A DNA stretch of 64,000 nt from Gigaspora rosea (GCA_003550325.1 QKWP01001206.1:56894-120893), one strand, 5' to 3'. Shown: positions 1 to 10,859, counted from the first letter of the stretch. Made by a program: numbers and translations. The notes: generated by a model not told the origin, from the sequence alone.

Positions 1-245
1 TTTTTAGGGAGTGATGGTACGGTTTGATAAAATCATACTGATCTGTAATTCCCTACATTCGGATCTATTAATTTTAAAGTGTAGATACTATGATAGTTTT
101 GCCAGCATTATTCACATGATCCTACTCGGAATTAGCCAGTGTTAGAGTATAATATAGGCCGACTTGATAATACCCTCTGTAATTTAATATGTGTAACGAG
201 AACGACAATTGACCAATAGAAATTCCTTTATCGAGAGAAAGGATA

Positions 246-330
246 AATTATGCGAGATTATGCGAGCTTCTTTAAATTATGCGAAATCGCATATTTTATG
301 CGCTATAAGATGAATTATGCGAATATTATG
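246..330. repeat. short TTATGCGA repeats
   Basis: The octamer TTATGCGA recurs at about 248, 258, 277 and 315, with its reverse complement TCGCATAA-like sequence between them. It is a short local repeat with no coding potential seen. Confidence 0.5.
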
Positions 331-381
331 CCGGACCATAATCCTGGACACTCTAATTCGGATTAACTTTTGGCTTTATTG

Positions 382-401
382 TTAAGGTTAGGGTTAGGGT
401 T
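382..401 (+). repeat. interstitial telomere-like tract
   Basis: Two and a half perfect TTAGGG units plus a variant TTAAGG unit lie together. TTAGGG is the usual fungal telomere repeat, so this is an interstitial telomere-like seed. It is too short to mark a chromosome end. Confidence 0.5.
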
Positions 402-890
402 CGTGGATATAGCCTTAGAGGGTCACTATCTATATGTAAAATCGCGTTCCAGACATTTTTTATGTGGTTTTTAAGGCCGATTTAAACACTAGTTTTCGAG
501 TATTTTCTTTTTTTCTTCTTGTACACGTGTTTTGTTTTGATGTCGGACTGATCCGGGACGATCAAAATTTACGTTCTCCGATTGGTTAATTCTCATGCGC
601 CACGTCACGTTACTATACCCCTGGTGGAGTTCCCTATATAAGGTTAAATAAAGCAAGTTTTGGTGTGTGATACGTATAAATATGGTTTTTCGACATGTTT
701 TTTTCCCCATCATGAATAATCCTAGTAATTTAAGCAAAAAAAAATTGATATTTTCCCAGCGAAAAAGGAGTGATGATGACTTTATATAAAGGTATAAAGA
801 TTTTTCAGCTGTATGCATGTTTCTTCCAAAGAACGAAAATGCAAGAAATACAAAGCGTTCATTCGTCTAGAAGGAGAGTCATCAGTAAAA

Positions 891-1605
891 ATGGGAGAAA
901 GATTCGAAGTACATCGCATTTGGTTGTTTATAAAATTTTTCGAAAATTATACACACTGGGTAAGTCTTTCTTACGGAGTCCTATAGAGTCATTATGTATC
1001 TGAAGGAACGCTGTCACCTTGAAATAATAATCTGAGAATAGAAAGCACATCGGGCCATGTTTAATTACATGAACGTTCTTCTCAGTTTTTAAGGATCCCG
1101 GCCGAGACATCTATAAACTCGGGGATTTAATGATGAATAGGATACATGCTGGCTCCAGCTAAATATGACTATGAAATATGTACTCAATTAAATTTTCAAT
1201 TTAGAGGACCAGACGATGGTGGAAAAGATATGATAATTGAAGTGTATAATTTTAGAAATGCTGTACAATGCAAGGCTTATTTCAATCAAAACATAGGTAT
1301 TTAATTAATAGTGGATATTTTACTTAATAATATCAAGCTTAATTATTTTTATTTGACCGAAAATATGTTGATGAGTTTAAGACGGTCATCAGGGAAGGTT
1401 GTTTTGACTTCGGAATTTATGTTGGGGCATTGTACGAAAGATTTTCAATGGGAGCACATCTGGCGGCAAGAAAAACTGATGACTTCATTCTTACGACCTA
1501 TAGAAGCATGTGCCGAGATATCTGGAACGAAATTGCTGATCAATTAAGGCAAAAAGCTCATGCTTTAGAAGAACAAAATCGATTTAGATTGAACTATAGG
1601 ATAGT
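891..1605 (+). pseudogene. decayed PD-(D/E)XK (Mrr-like restriction-endonuclease fold) protein
   Basis: Three coding-like blocks run in the right order. Block 1 (891-959, beginning MGERFE) resembles the N-terminal helix of Mrr-type nucleases and ends exactly at a GTAAGT donor (960). Block 2 (1146-1296) carries GPDDGGKDMIIEVYN followed by VQCK, matching the D...(E)xK pattern of the PD-(D/E)XK core, and ends at a GGTATT donor. Block 3 (about 1343-1605) carries DEFKTVI, FGIYVG and then FILTTYRSMCRDIW, the last strand and helix of the fold. The reading frames of the three blocks cannot be joined by the visible GT/AG sites without an indel: block 1 ends in phase 0 but block 2 needs phase 2, and a stop precedes block 3. 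Small families of such proteins occur in Glomeromycotina. An intact gene with an exon I missed is possible, but a decayed copy is more likely. Confidence 0.55.
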
Positions 1606-1682
1606 TTTTATTTATTTGTTTGTAACTTTCATATCTGTATCATATATTTTTCTGTACTTTTTCTTTTTTTCTTATAAATTAG

Positions 1683-1926
1683 GCAAAAATACCATTCCTA
1701 ATGGATCGTCGATACTGTTCCTGATCGGATACAAAAAAAAAAATCGACTAACATACCGTTCCTGATATGGTTATACTATGTAAGGATCAATATTTAGGCA
1801 AGTCAAATCAAAGTTATAATTTTAGCATTCCACATTAATAACTAAGTGTTACCAAGAAATTTATTTCGAGATTCCTTTCATCCCATCAGTAACAGTACCG
1901 ATAATCCATCAGGAACATATTTTTGC
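1683..1926. mobile_element. MULE-type foldback MITE with 9 bp target duplication
   Basis: A 244 bp inverted-repeat element whose ends both begin GCAAAAATA; the arms share TCCTAATGGAT/TCCTGATGGAT and GATACTGTT/GGTACTGTT. The 9 bp ATAAATTAG stands immediately before (1674-1682) and after (1927-1935), a perfect target-site duplication. Length and TSD fit a non-autonomous Mutator-like element. The GCAAA end also begins the large MULE at 26291. Confidence 0.75.
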
Positions 1927-2213
1927 ATAAATTAGCATAATTCATATACTGTATAACAACTTTACTGAAAGATTTTAAATCGTAACTAAAATAGCAAATA
2001 TATTATTACTGAATAGTAAATATATTATAACTAAATTATGTATTTATTTATAAACTTTAGTCTTCTGGAAGAGTTGGGCAGTAATAATTTGGTTAAAATG
2101 TTGTTGTCTATATACGGCTACTGTGCATTAAGATGATCGTTTGCTAAATTATTAGATTAGAGGAATAGAATTTAAAATATTATTGATTTATATAGTTAAT
2201 ATATTGTTTTTTA

Positions 2214-3240
2214 ATTAATGGATAGGATTTACCTGTACTAGATCTAGTACATTGTACTAGATTTAGTACATAATTAAACTTAATTATCTATTAATTTTTA
2301 AAATTAACTACTTAATTAAATATTTTTTAATAATATTTTAACTTATGGGCTACTTGTTTTAAAAAACTCATAGTTTTACATAGCTTTTTAAATTTTGTAC
2401 ATTTTTTTTAAAATTCGCATTTGCTAGTTTAACCTAGTTTTTAGCACATTTACTAGTAATTTTACAAAATATTTTTGATTATAAAAAATTTTTTTACTAA
2501 ATAAATTTATTTAAACTATTAATAAAATTATAAACATAAGTTTGTTAGTTATAATTTTAAAATTTTATTTAAGATTAGATTAATATATAAGAAGTAATCT
2601 AAATTTGAAATTTTTGCTAGTAAATACTATATAACTAAAATATCCAATTTATATATAAAAATTAGATGTAATTTTTTTAAAATTTAAAGTAATATAACTT
2701 GAGATATACTAATTTAGGATTAAAAAAAATTTTGTAATTGAAATTAGATAATAAATATTTATAATTTTGATTAAGAATTTAGAAAATTTAATTAGCAAAA
2801 AATTTTTTAAACTCTAGCTAAACTCATATGGCTTACTATGTAAAGTAATAATTTGTAAAAATTTTCAAAAAAAGCTTATAATATAAGTAATAATTTTTAT
2901 AATATAACTAATAATAATATTTTTTTTATAACAAGCCTATACAATTTTTTATTTATTAAAACTTTTAATTTGCCAAATATATTAATAAATTATAATTATA
3001 ACTGACTTTACAAATGTACGAAATCTAGTACATTAGAAATCACAAAAAATACAATATATAAAAAAAATTTTTTATAAAAATTTTATTATTAATTTAAAAA
3101 ACAATACTGCTAAACTATTTTTGAATACTTATTAGATTTTTGTATATAAAAAAAATTAAGCTATTAATTTTTTTAAATTTTTAATGCATTTTTTAAAATG
3201 TACTATATTTCGTACAAAAGGGTAAATCCAATCCATTAAT
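2214..3240. mobile_element. AT-rich ~1.03 kb TIR element with internal 16 bp palindromes
   Basis: ATTAATGGATAGGATTTACC at 2214-2233 matches the reverse complement of 3221-3240 at 19 of 20 positions, defining terminal inverted repeats. Just inside and within the element are four 16 bp palindrome-like motifs of the form GTAC(T/G)...AGTAC: 2235-2250 (perfect), 2254-2269, 3016-3031 and 3200-3215. No ORF of note lies between. It is a non-autonomous DNA transposon of unknown superfamily; no clear target duplication was seen. Confidence 0.6.
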
Positions 3241-3600
3241 AAAATATTTATTTTGAAATAGAAATAATTTATTAGTATAAATTTTAAATTATACAGTAAA
3301 TATATTTCTAAAATTTATAGCTAAACCATTATAACTACTTTACTATATTTAAACATAAATTTCTAGAAAAATTTTAGTTACGATATTGTCAATATACAAC
3401 TATTGCATATTAAGCATGCTATTTTTTAATTAATAAATATTTATTCGAAATAGCGACATCTTATTAAATATTATAATAAATACATTTTTAAAGCCTCATA
3501 GCTAAATTGTTATACTATTAAAAGCTTTTAAATAGACTATTCAAGTTTATAAATACAATATTTATTATTTGATTAGAACAGTATATTATCGGTTTTTATG
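3241..3600. repeat. two diverged copies of an AT-rich segment
   Basis: About 3235-3340 and 3428-3530 are diverged direct copies sharing AAATATTTATT, GAAATAG and ATAGCTAAA blocks. No gene seen. Confidence 0.4.
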
Positions 3601-3629
3601 CATAATACCTTTCGAATCCTTTCATTAAT

Positions 3630-4395
3630 ACTATCATTTATTTGATTCCTGAAAATAAAAATCATATATTAATCATTAGAATCAAAATCGGTTCACAAAT
3701 AAACATAAATACTTATCTACCATACCATTACATTATACTTTTGAATTATTTCAGCCGCGTAAATTATTTCATTCAATTCCTGAATATGAAGTTACTGGCA
3801 TTAAAATCAGCGAAACAAACTTACAAATCTAACATAATATATAATAATCTTCGAATTATTTTGGTCATTAATTATTTCATTGAAGATCATTATTAGCATT
3901 ATTAGTTACAGGCATTAAAATCAGCGAAACAAACTTAAAATCGAGAACATAATTAATTTAATTATCTACATTATATAATAATCTTCGAATCATTTTAGCC
4001 GCGTTAACTATTTCATTCAACTTCCTGAACATAAAGAACATTAGTTATGACATTAAAATCAGTTACATAATATATTCTTTACATCATCTCAGCCATATAA
4101 ATTATTTCATTTAACTTCCTGAACGTAAATATTATTTATTAATAATCATTGAAATTAAAATCAGCAAAACAAACTTACAAATCAAGAACATAATTACTTA
4201 TCTACATTATGTAATAATTTTTGAATCATTTTAGCCGCATTAATTATTTAATTCAACTTCCTGAACATAAAGATCATTTATTATTGGAATTAAAATCAGC
4301 AAAACAGGTAATGCATAATTACTTATCTACCGTTACATAATCCTTTGAATCATTTCAGTCGTATTAATTATTTTATTCAACTTCCTGAACGTTAT
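3630..4395. repeat. tandem minisatellite, ~120-145 bp unit, about seven copies
   Basis: The landmarks TTCCTGAA (about 3645, 3777, 4019, 4110, 4257, 4379), GGCATTAAAATCAGC and GCCGCGTTAATTATTTCATTC recur in fixed order at 90-147 bp spacing. The reading frames in it are by-products of the repeat. Confidence 0.75.
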
Positions 4396-5454
4396 CATTC
4401 TAAGCATGAATAAAATATATAAATTCATCATGTTTTATTGATTTTTACAGGGCTATCTCCAACTTTCCGGGTCGGATGCATCGGATATAGGTCGGTGTTT
4501 AGCCCTAGTTGTTAGCAGGTTCTATAGCAAAATTATCAGCAGGGCATTTTTTTTTATTTAGTGAATGGATAGTAAAATTTTTTATGATCTTGGGGCAAAA
4601 TTAATCAATTCCGATCCCAGCTGACCAAGATTCTAATGCACTCCAACATATCCCGACCCGAAATTTTGGGGACCCTTGTATGAGTTGTGACTTCAATGGC
4701 CACGCCAAGCCAAGCCGTCAAGCCATTAACAGCTCTAAGTGTAAGATACTTGGTGTAAGATCAATAGTCAATTTCTAATCATATATTATTTACAGTAATA
4801 AATCTGCAAATGTATCTTTATATCTCAGTAAGTTATTCAATTAATATATCATTCGGATTAATCTTTGATAATTTATTTAAGGACAAGTAAAGATCCTGAT
4901 GAAATAAAGTTATAGTGGTGAAATAATTTCGCCGCTCCTGTACAGTACATAAAAGAACTCTTAATAATACTAATAGAGGCATACAGAGGTATTATTTACT
5001 TTTTTGTGTTTAATCAATGACCGGTTAAAGAAATTAAATCTATCGCACTATAACAGATAAGTACGAACATACATCAACATATACACATGAACTAATAATA
5101 GATTTATAAAGTAACAAGTTTCAAGCTTCCAATTAGATCCTCGGATTTGTACACACAACTTAACTCTGCAGTAAACCATAAACTTTAAGAATTTATTTTC
5201 CTGTCTAAATATATTATCTATTAAGGACCAATCGATAATAAAGTAATAAATTTTGAAACTATATTGATTTACAAGGAAAAGCTAGTTTTTAATAATTTAT
5301 ATACTTTCTGATTGTGAAAAATTCAGGAATAATTTTGTTTTAAGAATCATAATGTACTGAGGTTAAGGTTTCGGTAAAAAATGTAAATTCAGCAATTTGT
5401 GTAATTTAGTGAAAATCATATAAATTTTTGGATATGACAATTGTGTGACTATTA
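4396..5454. other. intergenic, no gene seen
   Basis: AT-rich, except for a GC-richer patch at about 4450-4740 with repeated GGTCGG/CCGACCC and CCAAGCCAAGCC motifs. A similar GGGTCA/TGACCC patch lies at 18565-18645. No coding signal was found. Confidence 0.5.
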
Positions 5455-5890
5455 GTATATTTAGACATTCATTATAACGAATTTTACGAGTCACGAAGCC
5501 ATATCCTTACAATCAATAAAGTGTCGAAGAAGAAAATATTTAATACAAGGCGATAAATATCGTTTCTAATATAATTAAAAAATATGAAGCATGAACAATA
5601 AAGAGTTATCTTTATAAATATCAATGAAAAGATCAACGCAAATATCTATGTGATGGTTGATAATTATTATTATCGTCATTGATAAAATGCGCAATTTTTA
5701 TTGTCGTTATTAAATACGTAAAATATACGTAAATTCAGAAATGACGTGGAACATTCTCGTTTAATCATATGATATTACGGCTATCTCAAAATCAATCCGG
5801 TAGCCCATTAACATGTGAAATTACACGCCTAATCAAAAGCAAGATTTTGCTGACATGGCAGTTAACCATACACTCCGTTATGCAAGCATA
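5455..5890 (+). repeat. dispersed repeat R (compact copy)
   Basis: Blocks TTTAGACATTCATTATAACG, AATATTTAATACAAGG, AACAATAAAGAGTTATC, GCAATTTTTATTGTC and GCCTAATCAAAAGCAAGATT follow one another. The same blocks recur at about 40035-40375 and, spread out by insertions, at 46395-46600, 47920-48010 and 49945-50030. This compact copy looks closest to the undisturbed form. Confidence 0.6.
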
Positions 5891-6085
5891 ACTATATTCC
5901 TGGTATTTTTCCTCACATTGAAGCAAGTAGGTTTATTTAGTGCCTATTTAGATCCGGCACATTTTTTAACCTTATTATAATTAAAGGGACGATTCAAAAA
6001 GTACTTATTTAGAAATTATGCACATGGGCATGCTAGAAATGACGCGCAGGTGGGCATTATTCCATGGCTATACGGCACATTTTAA

Positions 6086-6404
6086 GGGTCCGTATTATTT
6101 CGCCGACAATCACTTCACCGACATAATATTTTACCGACAAATACTCACCGACAAGTTCATTTTACCGACTGTTTGTTTTACCGAAGTTCATTTCACTGAC
6201 AAGTTTTTTTTTTTAAAAAGCACCCTAACTTTAGCTCTAATTCTACCTAATTCTACCCTGACCCTAACGACAATGACCAGAATTACTTTGTCGGTGAAAT
6301 GAGCTTCGGTGAAATAAACTGTCGGTAAAATGAACGTGTCGGTGAATAATTGTCGGTGAAATGTTATGTCGATGAAGTGATTGTCGATTAATTGATTGCC
6401 ACCC
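6086..6404. mobile_element. foldback element of the ACCGACAA family, copy 1
   Basis: A 319 bp element starting GGGTCCGTATTATTTCGCC and ending GATTGCCACCC. Each arm is an irregular array of (A)CCGACAA on the left and TTGTCGGT(GAA) on the right, so the element folds on itself. The 9 bp ACATTTTAA before it and ATATTTTAA after it form a TSD with one mismatch. A telomere-like stretch (ACCCTAAC, GACCCTAACG) lies at the centre. Copies 2 and 3 are at 40392 and 60059. Confidence 0.8.
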
Positions 6405-6772
6405 ATATTTTAAACTTAATTTATAAGGTTATTGAAAATTTTAATTTTAATATAAAGTTTCACAATTTAAATTTAAAAGTTTTTCGCCCTAATGATAAAT
6501 TTCTTTATTGATAAATCTAATATTTAGAGATGGGTGTTCAGAAAAACTTATTTTATTGTTTCGAATTATAATTTTAATTTAATAGAAATGCTATTTAAAA
6601 ATCCTACTTATTGTCGAATGCGCCACTTATTTGTAAATTATAAGGTTGGGGATTCAGAATTAATGATTCGAAGTCCGATTTCAGATCAAATAAGTGACGA
6701 TTTATTTCAAAAGAAGACAATCCGAAAATGTGTACCAGGTTGTGCTTCGGACGATCATGTGATAGTCCAGAG
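6405..6772. other. intergenic, no gene seen
   Basis: AT-rich spacer between two foldback elements. The short frames on both strands show no recognisable domain. Confidence 0.4.
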
Positions 6773-7035
6773 TAATGATGCCCGCCGAATCTACGGACAG
6801 TTCTTACGGACAGTGCATGCTGACTGACATTAACTAAATTCACCTGCCTAACCCTTAACCCTAATACTAATTCCGGCCACTGAACTGTCCCTAAGAACTG
6901 TCCGTAGCTTCTGCGAATGATGCCTGACGAAACTCACGTGACCTGACGAAACATAATAGTTTCGTCATTTCGTCAGTGACGAAACTATGACGAAACTTAT
7001 GGTTTCGTCAGGCGAAATAGTTTCGTCAAGCATCT
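6773..7035. mobile_element. 263 bp foldback element with 11 bp target duplication
   Basis: ATAGTCCAGAG occurs at 6762-6772 and again at 7036-7046, flanking the element exactly. Inside are two self-complementary modules: ACGGACAGTTCTTACGGACA paired with TAAGAACTGTCCGTAG, and at 6919-7034 an array of TGACGAAAC/GTTTCGTCA units closed by GATGCCTGACGAAAC and GTTTCGTCAAGCATC. It also holds TAACCCTTAACCCTAA. The TSD length again suggests a Mutator-like mechanism. Confidence 0.65.
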
Positions 7036-7079
7036 ATAGTCCAGAGTCAACCTCCGGAAACCAATTTTTTTAACATATT

Positions 7080-7168
7080 TACCGATTATGGATATTAATA
7101 AGATACATTTATATGAACGATATAATCATTTTATTGTTATCATTATTAATTTTTTTTATTTTTTTTTT

Positions 7169-7224
<56 letters not shown>

Positions 7225-7460
7225 GTTTTACTACATAAAATAGTGTATCCTCAAAAATAATTTTGCCTTAAATTGAAATGGTTCGATTAGGTCATGGAAG
7301 TCTTTAATATCTCCTAAAATTCATTCGATCAATTTAAGGTGTCTTCTTTTCCGTTCACAAATAAATTCATCTTAGTCCAATGTTTACATTTTAAATATAG
7401 CAATGGTTTAAGAAAGCTATAATTTTTATTTATGAATATTATTAATATTATTTTATGAAA
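7080..7460. repeat. dispersed repeat S, inverted partner of 16850-17310
   Basis: This segment, including a ~65 bp T-rich tract and the block ATATCTCCTAAAATTCATTC, is the reverse complement of 16850-17310 with modest divergence. The two copies lie ~9.5 kb apart in opposite orientation. No TIR or gene was identified. Confidence 0.6.
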
Positions 7461-9309
7461 TACTGTAATTTTCGAAATTAGTGGGTAATTTATTATAATA
7501 CAATCATAAAAAGCGCGATAAGGAAAAAAAAATGGGTGGCAAATAGAAGGCGAAATGAAAACCAAAATTTAATAAAATAAAACGATTCAGCTTTACAATT
7601 ACTGCATTATCAATGTTAATTTTATTTTTTTTTATAGTATAAGATTATCAGAAATGTGGATGTAAAATACCTATTTAAAATCGCTATTGCTAAATTTTTA
7701 ACCCATAATAATACATGGGTATTTTATACCCTCATATTGGATCTAGTCATCCTGTTGATTATTTGTTCGATGTTCAGACTATCACACGATCATCCGAGCA
7801 TACGCATTCTAAGGCATACCGTAAATGAGCGATGGACTATGAAAACCCGGTTTAGACCTTTTTTATCAATTTCGAGATTTTTGATTCAAATTAAAAGTTG
7901 TGATTTATATCTATAAGTATTTCACTTTTACCCTACGTTAATATAATCGTGTTCTAAAAATAGATTTCAACCAAAGATTGACAACTCAATTAAATTAGAT
8001 TGGTCAACGTGTTTCATAATCAAATGACATTGTTTATTCAGTAATTGATATCTAAAAATAAACAAAAAATTCAGGGTAAAATTTAGGTTTCACAGACAAA
8101 TAATCGCCATTTTCTCAAGATGGAAACTCCCTCCCCCTTCAAAAACGGGTTTCCCTAGCCCATCGCACAAATTTGTACAAGGTTGCGTTCGGATGAGCAC
8201 GTGTGGGTCGGATGACCACTCAGAAATTCAAAATTTTTAATATTTAATGTCAATAAATTCGTAAAATATTGTACTTAATAATTTAACAAACATATCAAAA
8301 AAAACAACAATAATAATAATTTATAAGTTTATATACTGTATTTTATTTAATGAAAAAATTTTTTTTTTAAAAAAAACTATGAAAACAATTTATTTTTATT
8401 CAACAAGATTCTGCTCTCTGAGGGGGTATAGAAAAAAGACCGGGAGCCACTTTATAATGGAAGTAATGCCGGGACGCCATAAAGATGAAAAGAGTCTATT
8501 TTAGTCTATTTATTGTAACATGGTAAGGGACGAACAAAGTAAATTGGCGATTCACTCAAATGCTTTGTCATATGATAATCATAAAGATTTTTTCACACTA
8601 GCAACCAATAAAGATCCAATGATCCACCATAATATCATATGACAATTGTGAAGATTCTTCACACTTACATCTAATTACACCATCTATCGCAGTATATTAT
8701 ATGATCTAATTAAATTAGCGATTAACATGGTTCACATAATTTTTTTGAGCACATTTTCACCGATCATAAATAAAAAAGGAAATAAATTTATTAGCACATG
8801 TGAAAAATAATACAAAATGTTTGAGACGTACCCGCTGTGTCATATGATAATCTTGAAGAATTATATGAAAACGTAACTGACATTTCAAATAAAATAAAAC
8901 ACGCGAATTCCTTTTGGATCTCTTGCAGTATAGGGGACACTAATTCTAAGTCAATTAATCAATAATACATTTTATTAATAGTGTCATCTATACTGTAAGT
9001 GATCCTTCCTTTTTACCGTGTAATATTAGATAAAATTATAAAATCAATAGCTAAGATATACCCAGTTTACTTCATGTGATAAATACAAAAAAAAGGTCAT
9101 CAACGATTTCTAAATAATTTAAATCGTACAGATTTATTTATGATCTGTCACACGTATTATTCCTTTATAAAAAAATTTTTTATATAATTATAAATTATAA
9201 TTAACAAACCAAAACCTTATAAATAGCACAAAAGGAAAAATATTTATAAAAAAATTGCTTTAAAAAAACACATAACCATTTGAAAATAAATATTAATTCA
9301 TAATTCGTC
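7461..9309. other. intergenic upstream of the secreted-protein gene
   Basis: No gene recognised. Copies of CATATGATAATC / CATATGACAATTGTGAAGA recur at about 8570, 8635 and 8840, spaced along the region upstream of the gene at 9310. They could be promoter elements or dispersed repeats. The sequence just before the ATG is strongly AT-rich. Confidence 0.4.
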
Positions 9310-9854
9310 ATGAATAAAAAATACTTCATAATTTTACTTGTATTTTTTTTCATTATGCATATTAAAGAAACCCATAGTTGTCATCCCAGTGGTGGCGGCT
9401 GTGAAGATAGATCAAATTATAGTAAGTTAATTTTCTAATTCATAATAATTCTTCTAGTAAAAAAAAGTAACAATCTACTTTTTTAGAATGTGGTGCTCAG
9501 GTTACATATGCCAATTTGTTACCAAGTTCTTGGCTTAATATCACGGTTCAATCTCCTGATTATGGAGTCGGTAGGGGAACATCAGCAATAGGCCACTTTT
9601 CCATGCATATTGATAATAATGGAGGCGGATATTACTTTTTTAAAAAACCTATTTGGGTTAATGGTTGTCATTGTGGTTCATGCCAGAATATACCTATGTC
9701 ATACAATTCCCAATGGCGATTTGATTTACCAACACCTCCACAAGGAACTTGGTTTGATATTTGGATTTCAATATATTGGGATTGTTTAGTAGACGGCAGA
9801 CGTTCTGTAACTTGTCATAGTGAGGATGTACACTATCGAACCTATGTCAAGTAG
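9310..9854 (+). CDS. small secreted cysteine-rich protein (candidate effector), two exons
   Basis: Exon 1 (9310-9421) encodes a signal peptide: MNKK, then a hydrophobic run (FIILLVFFFIM), with a likely cleavage after about Ser23. A 65 bp intron (9422-9486) has a GTAAGT donor and TTTTAG acceptor; the frame continues in exon 2 (9487-9854, stop TAG). The predicted protein is 159 residues with eight cysteines (24, 31, 39, 98, 100, 103, 137, 147), one N-glycosylation site (NIT at 55) and many aromatic residues (Trp at 53, 94, 114, 126, 130, 135). CHCGSC at 98-103 could bind metal or form clustered disulfides. There is no transmembrane segment after the signal. I do not recognise the family. Such small secreted proteins are typical symbiosis-effector candidates in mycorrhizal fungi, but that role is inference. 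Confidence 0.8.
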
Positions 9855-9895
9855 AAACAGATATTTTGTTTTATTTAATTTATTTTAATTTATTA

Positions 9896-10065
9896 ATTTT
9901 AACTAGATTTAGTTATCATTATATTATTATTAATATTTACTTTAATTTATTCTTAATTTTTAACTAGATTTAGTTATCATTATATTATTATTAATATTTA
10001 CTTTAATTTATTCTTAATTTTTAACTAGATTTAGTTATTATTATATTATTATTCATTTTTACATC
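9896..10065. repeat. tandem repeat, ~68 bp unit, 2.5 copies
   Basis: The block AACTAGATTTAGTTATCATT followed by ATATTATTATTAATATTTAC is repeated head to tail just after the secreted-protein gene, nearly without change, so the duplication is recent. Confidence 0.8.
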
Positions 10066-10158
10066 ATAAAATTTATAATCCATTAATGTTAAATTTACTA
10101 TCATAAATAAAATTTATAACATTATAAAAAAATTATCATTAAATTAGTATTTGAAATC

Positions 10159-10549
10159 CTAAGCAAAGGGCACCTTTTTCTGGCATTCAATGTACTTACA
10201 AAGTTTGGTTTGAATATCAATCGTTTCTGATTGTTTGTGCTTAGCACAGAATTTGCCCTTATTTGAGCCAACAAAATCAAAAAACTGCGCGTGTAGTACA
10301 TTCAGGTTCTAAACATTTTCTGGCCCTCAAGTGAATCATCCCTTCTTTCATATGAGTGACGCACGAAGTTATTGTTAATCCAGCGAAACAGAAATGAGGA
10401 AACTTGTAACAGCCATTCTCTTGACACTGTGCCTTTACGTTGACATAATTAACTGGCTTATGCGTAGCATAATAACGTGTAGTTTTGGAATATTTTGGAC
10501 CAAATGGAGCTTCTTTTTGGTAACAAAACTGTTGACAGCGTTGTGGCAT
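10159..10549 (-). pseudogene. EsV-1-7-type cysteine-rich repeat protein, frameshifted
   Basis: The open part (10549-10277) starts MPQRC and contains the spacing C-x4-C-x15-C-x2-H-x12-C-x4-C, with FCFAG and HMKEGM between the ligands. This is the signature of the EsV-1-7 repeat (C-x4-C-x16-C-x2-H-x12) known from Ectocarpus virus EsV-1 and the brown algal IMM family. At a run of six A (10279-10284) the frame breaks; in the next frame the repeat continues with C-x2-H-x12-C-x4-C and ends at a TAG at 10159-10161, in mid-repeat. Across the break the spacing would again be x16. The first repeat is degenerate, with Tyr in place of the third Cys. The gene lies in a GC-richer island. Either it has decayed or the homopolymer was misread. 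Known members occur in algae, oomycetes and giant viruses, so transfer from a giant virus is a reasonable but unproven origin. Confidence 0.7.
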
Positions 10550-10721
10550 TTTTATTAACTTAGAGGTGAATGATTTATATTTAAAATTAAATCAACATGG
10601 CTGAAACTTTCGCGTGAGAAGACGGGTTTTATTATACAATAGTAGCGTCATGCAACACAAAAATAAATACAAAGTTCGGGACGTAGCATGTAATACATTA
10701 CGTTTATGCTAATATACACGA

Positions 10722-10859
10722 TCATTCTTTTTTAATATATACTTGGACCTTAGCCTTTTTCTTCTTCGGCTCTTTCTCAACGTCAGCCCTATTCTTCTAT
10801 AACCCAACGATGACCTCCATTACCCGCTTGACATTTTTGTGTAATTCGGTTTTGGCCAT
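10722..10859 (-). pseudogene. small Lys-rich ORF with internal stop
   Basis: Reads MAKTELHKNVKRVMEVIVGL, a TAG, then a lysine-rich tail (EKEPKKKKAKVQVYIKKE) to a TGA at 10722-10724. With the TAG taken as a single base change it would be a 45-residue basic protein. It lies upstream of, and on the same strand as, the EsV-1-7-type gene, in the same GC-richer island. No family recognised; a small basic DNA-binding protein is a guess. Confidence 0.3.

Noticed and set aside
489..1110. Short frames on both strands (489-818 minus, 770-1003 plus, 928-1110 minus)
   Set aside because: They overlap each other and the first block of the PD-(D/E)XK relic; none shows a domain or a plausible start context.
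7656..7916. 86-codon frame with a hydrophobic stretch
   Set aside because: Composition matches AT-rich background; no splice, motif or homologous feature supports it.
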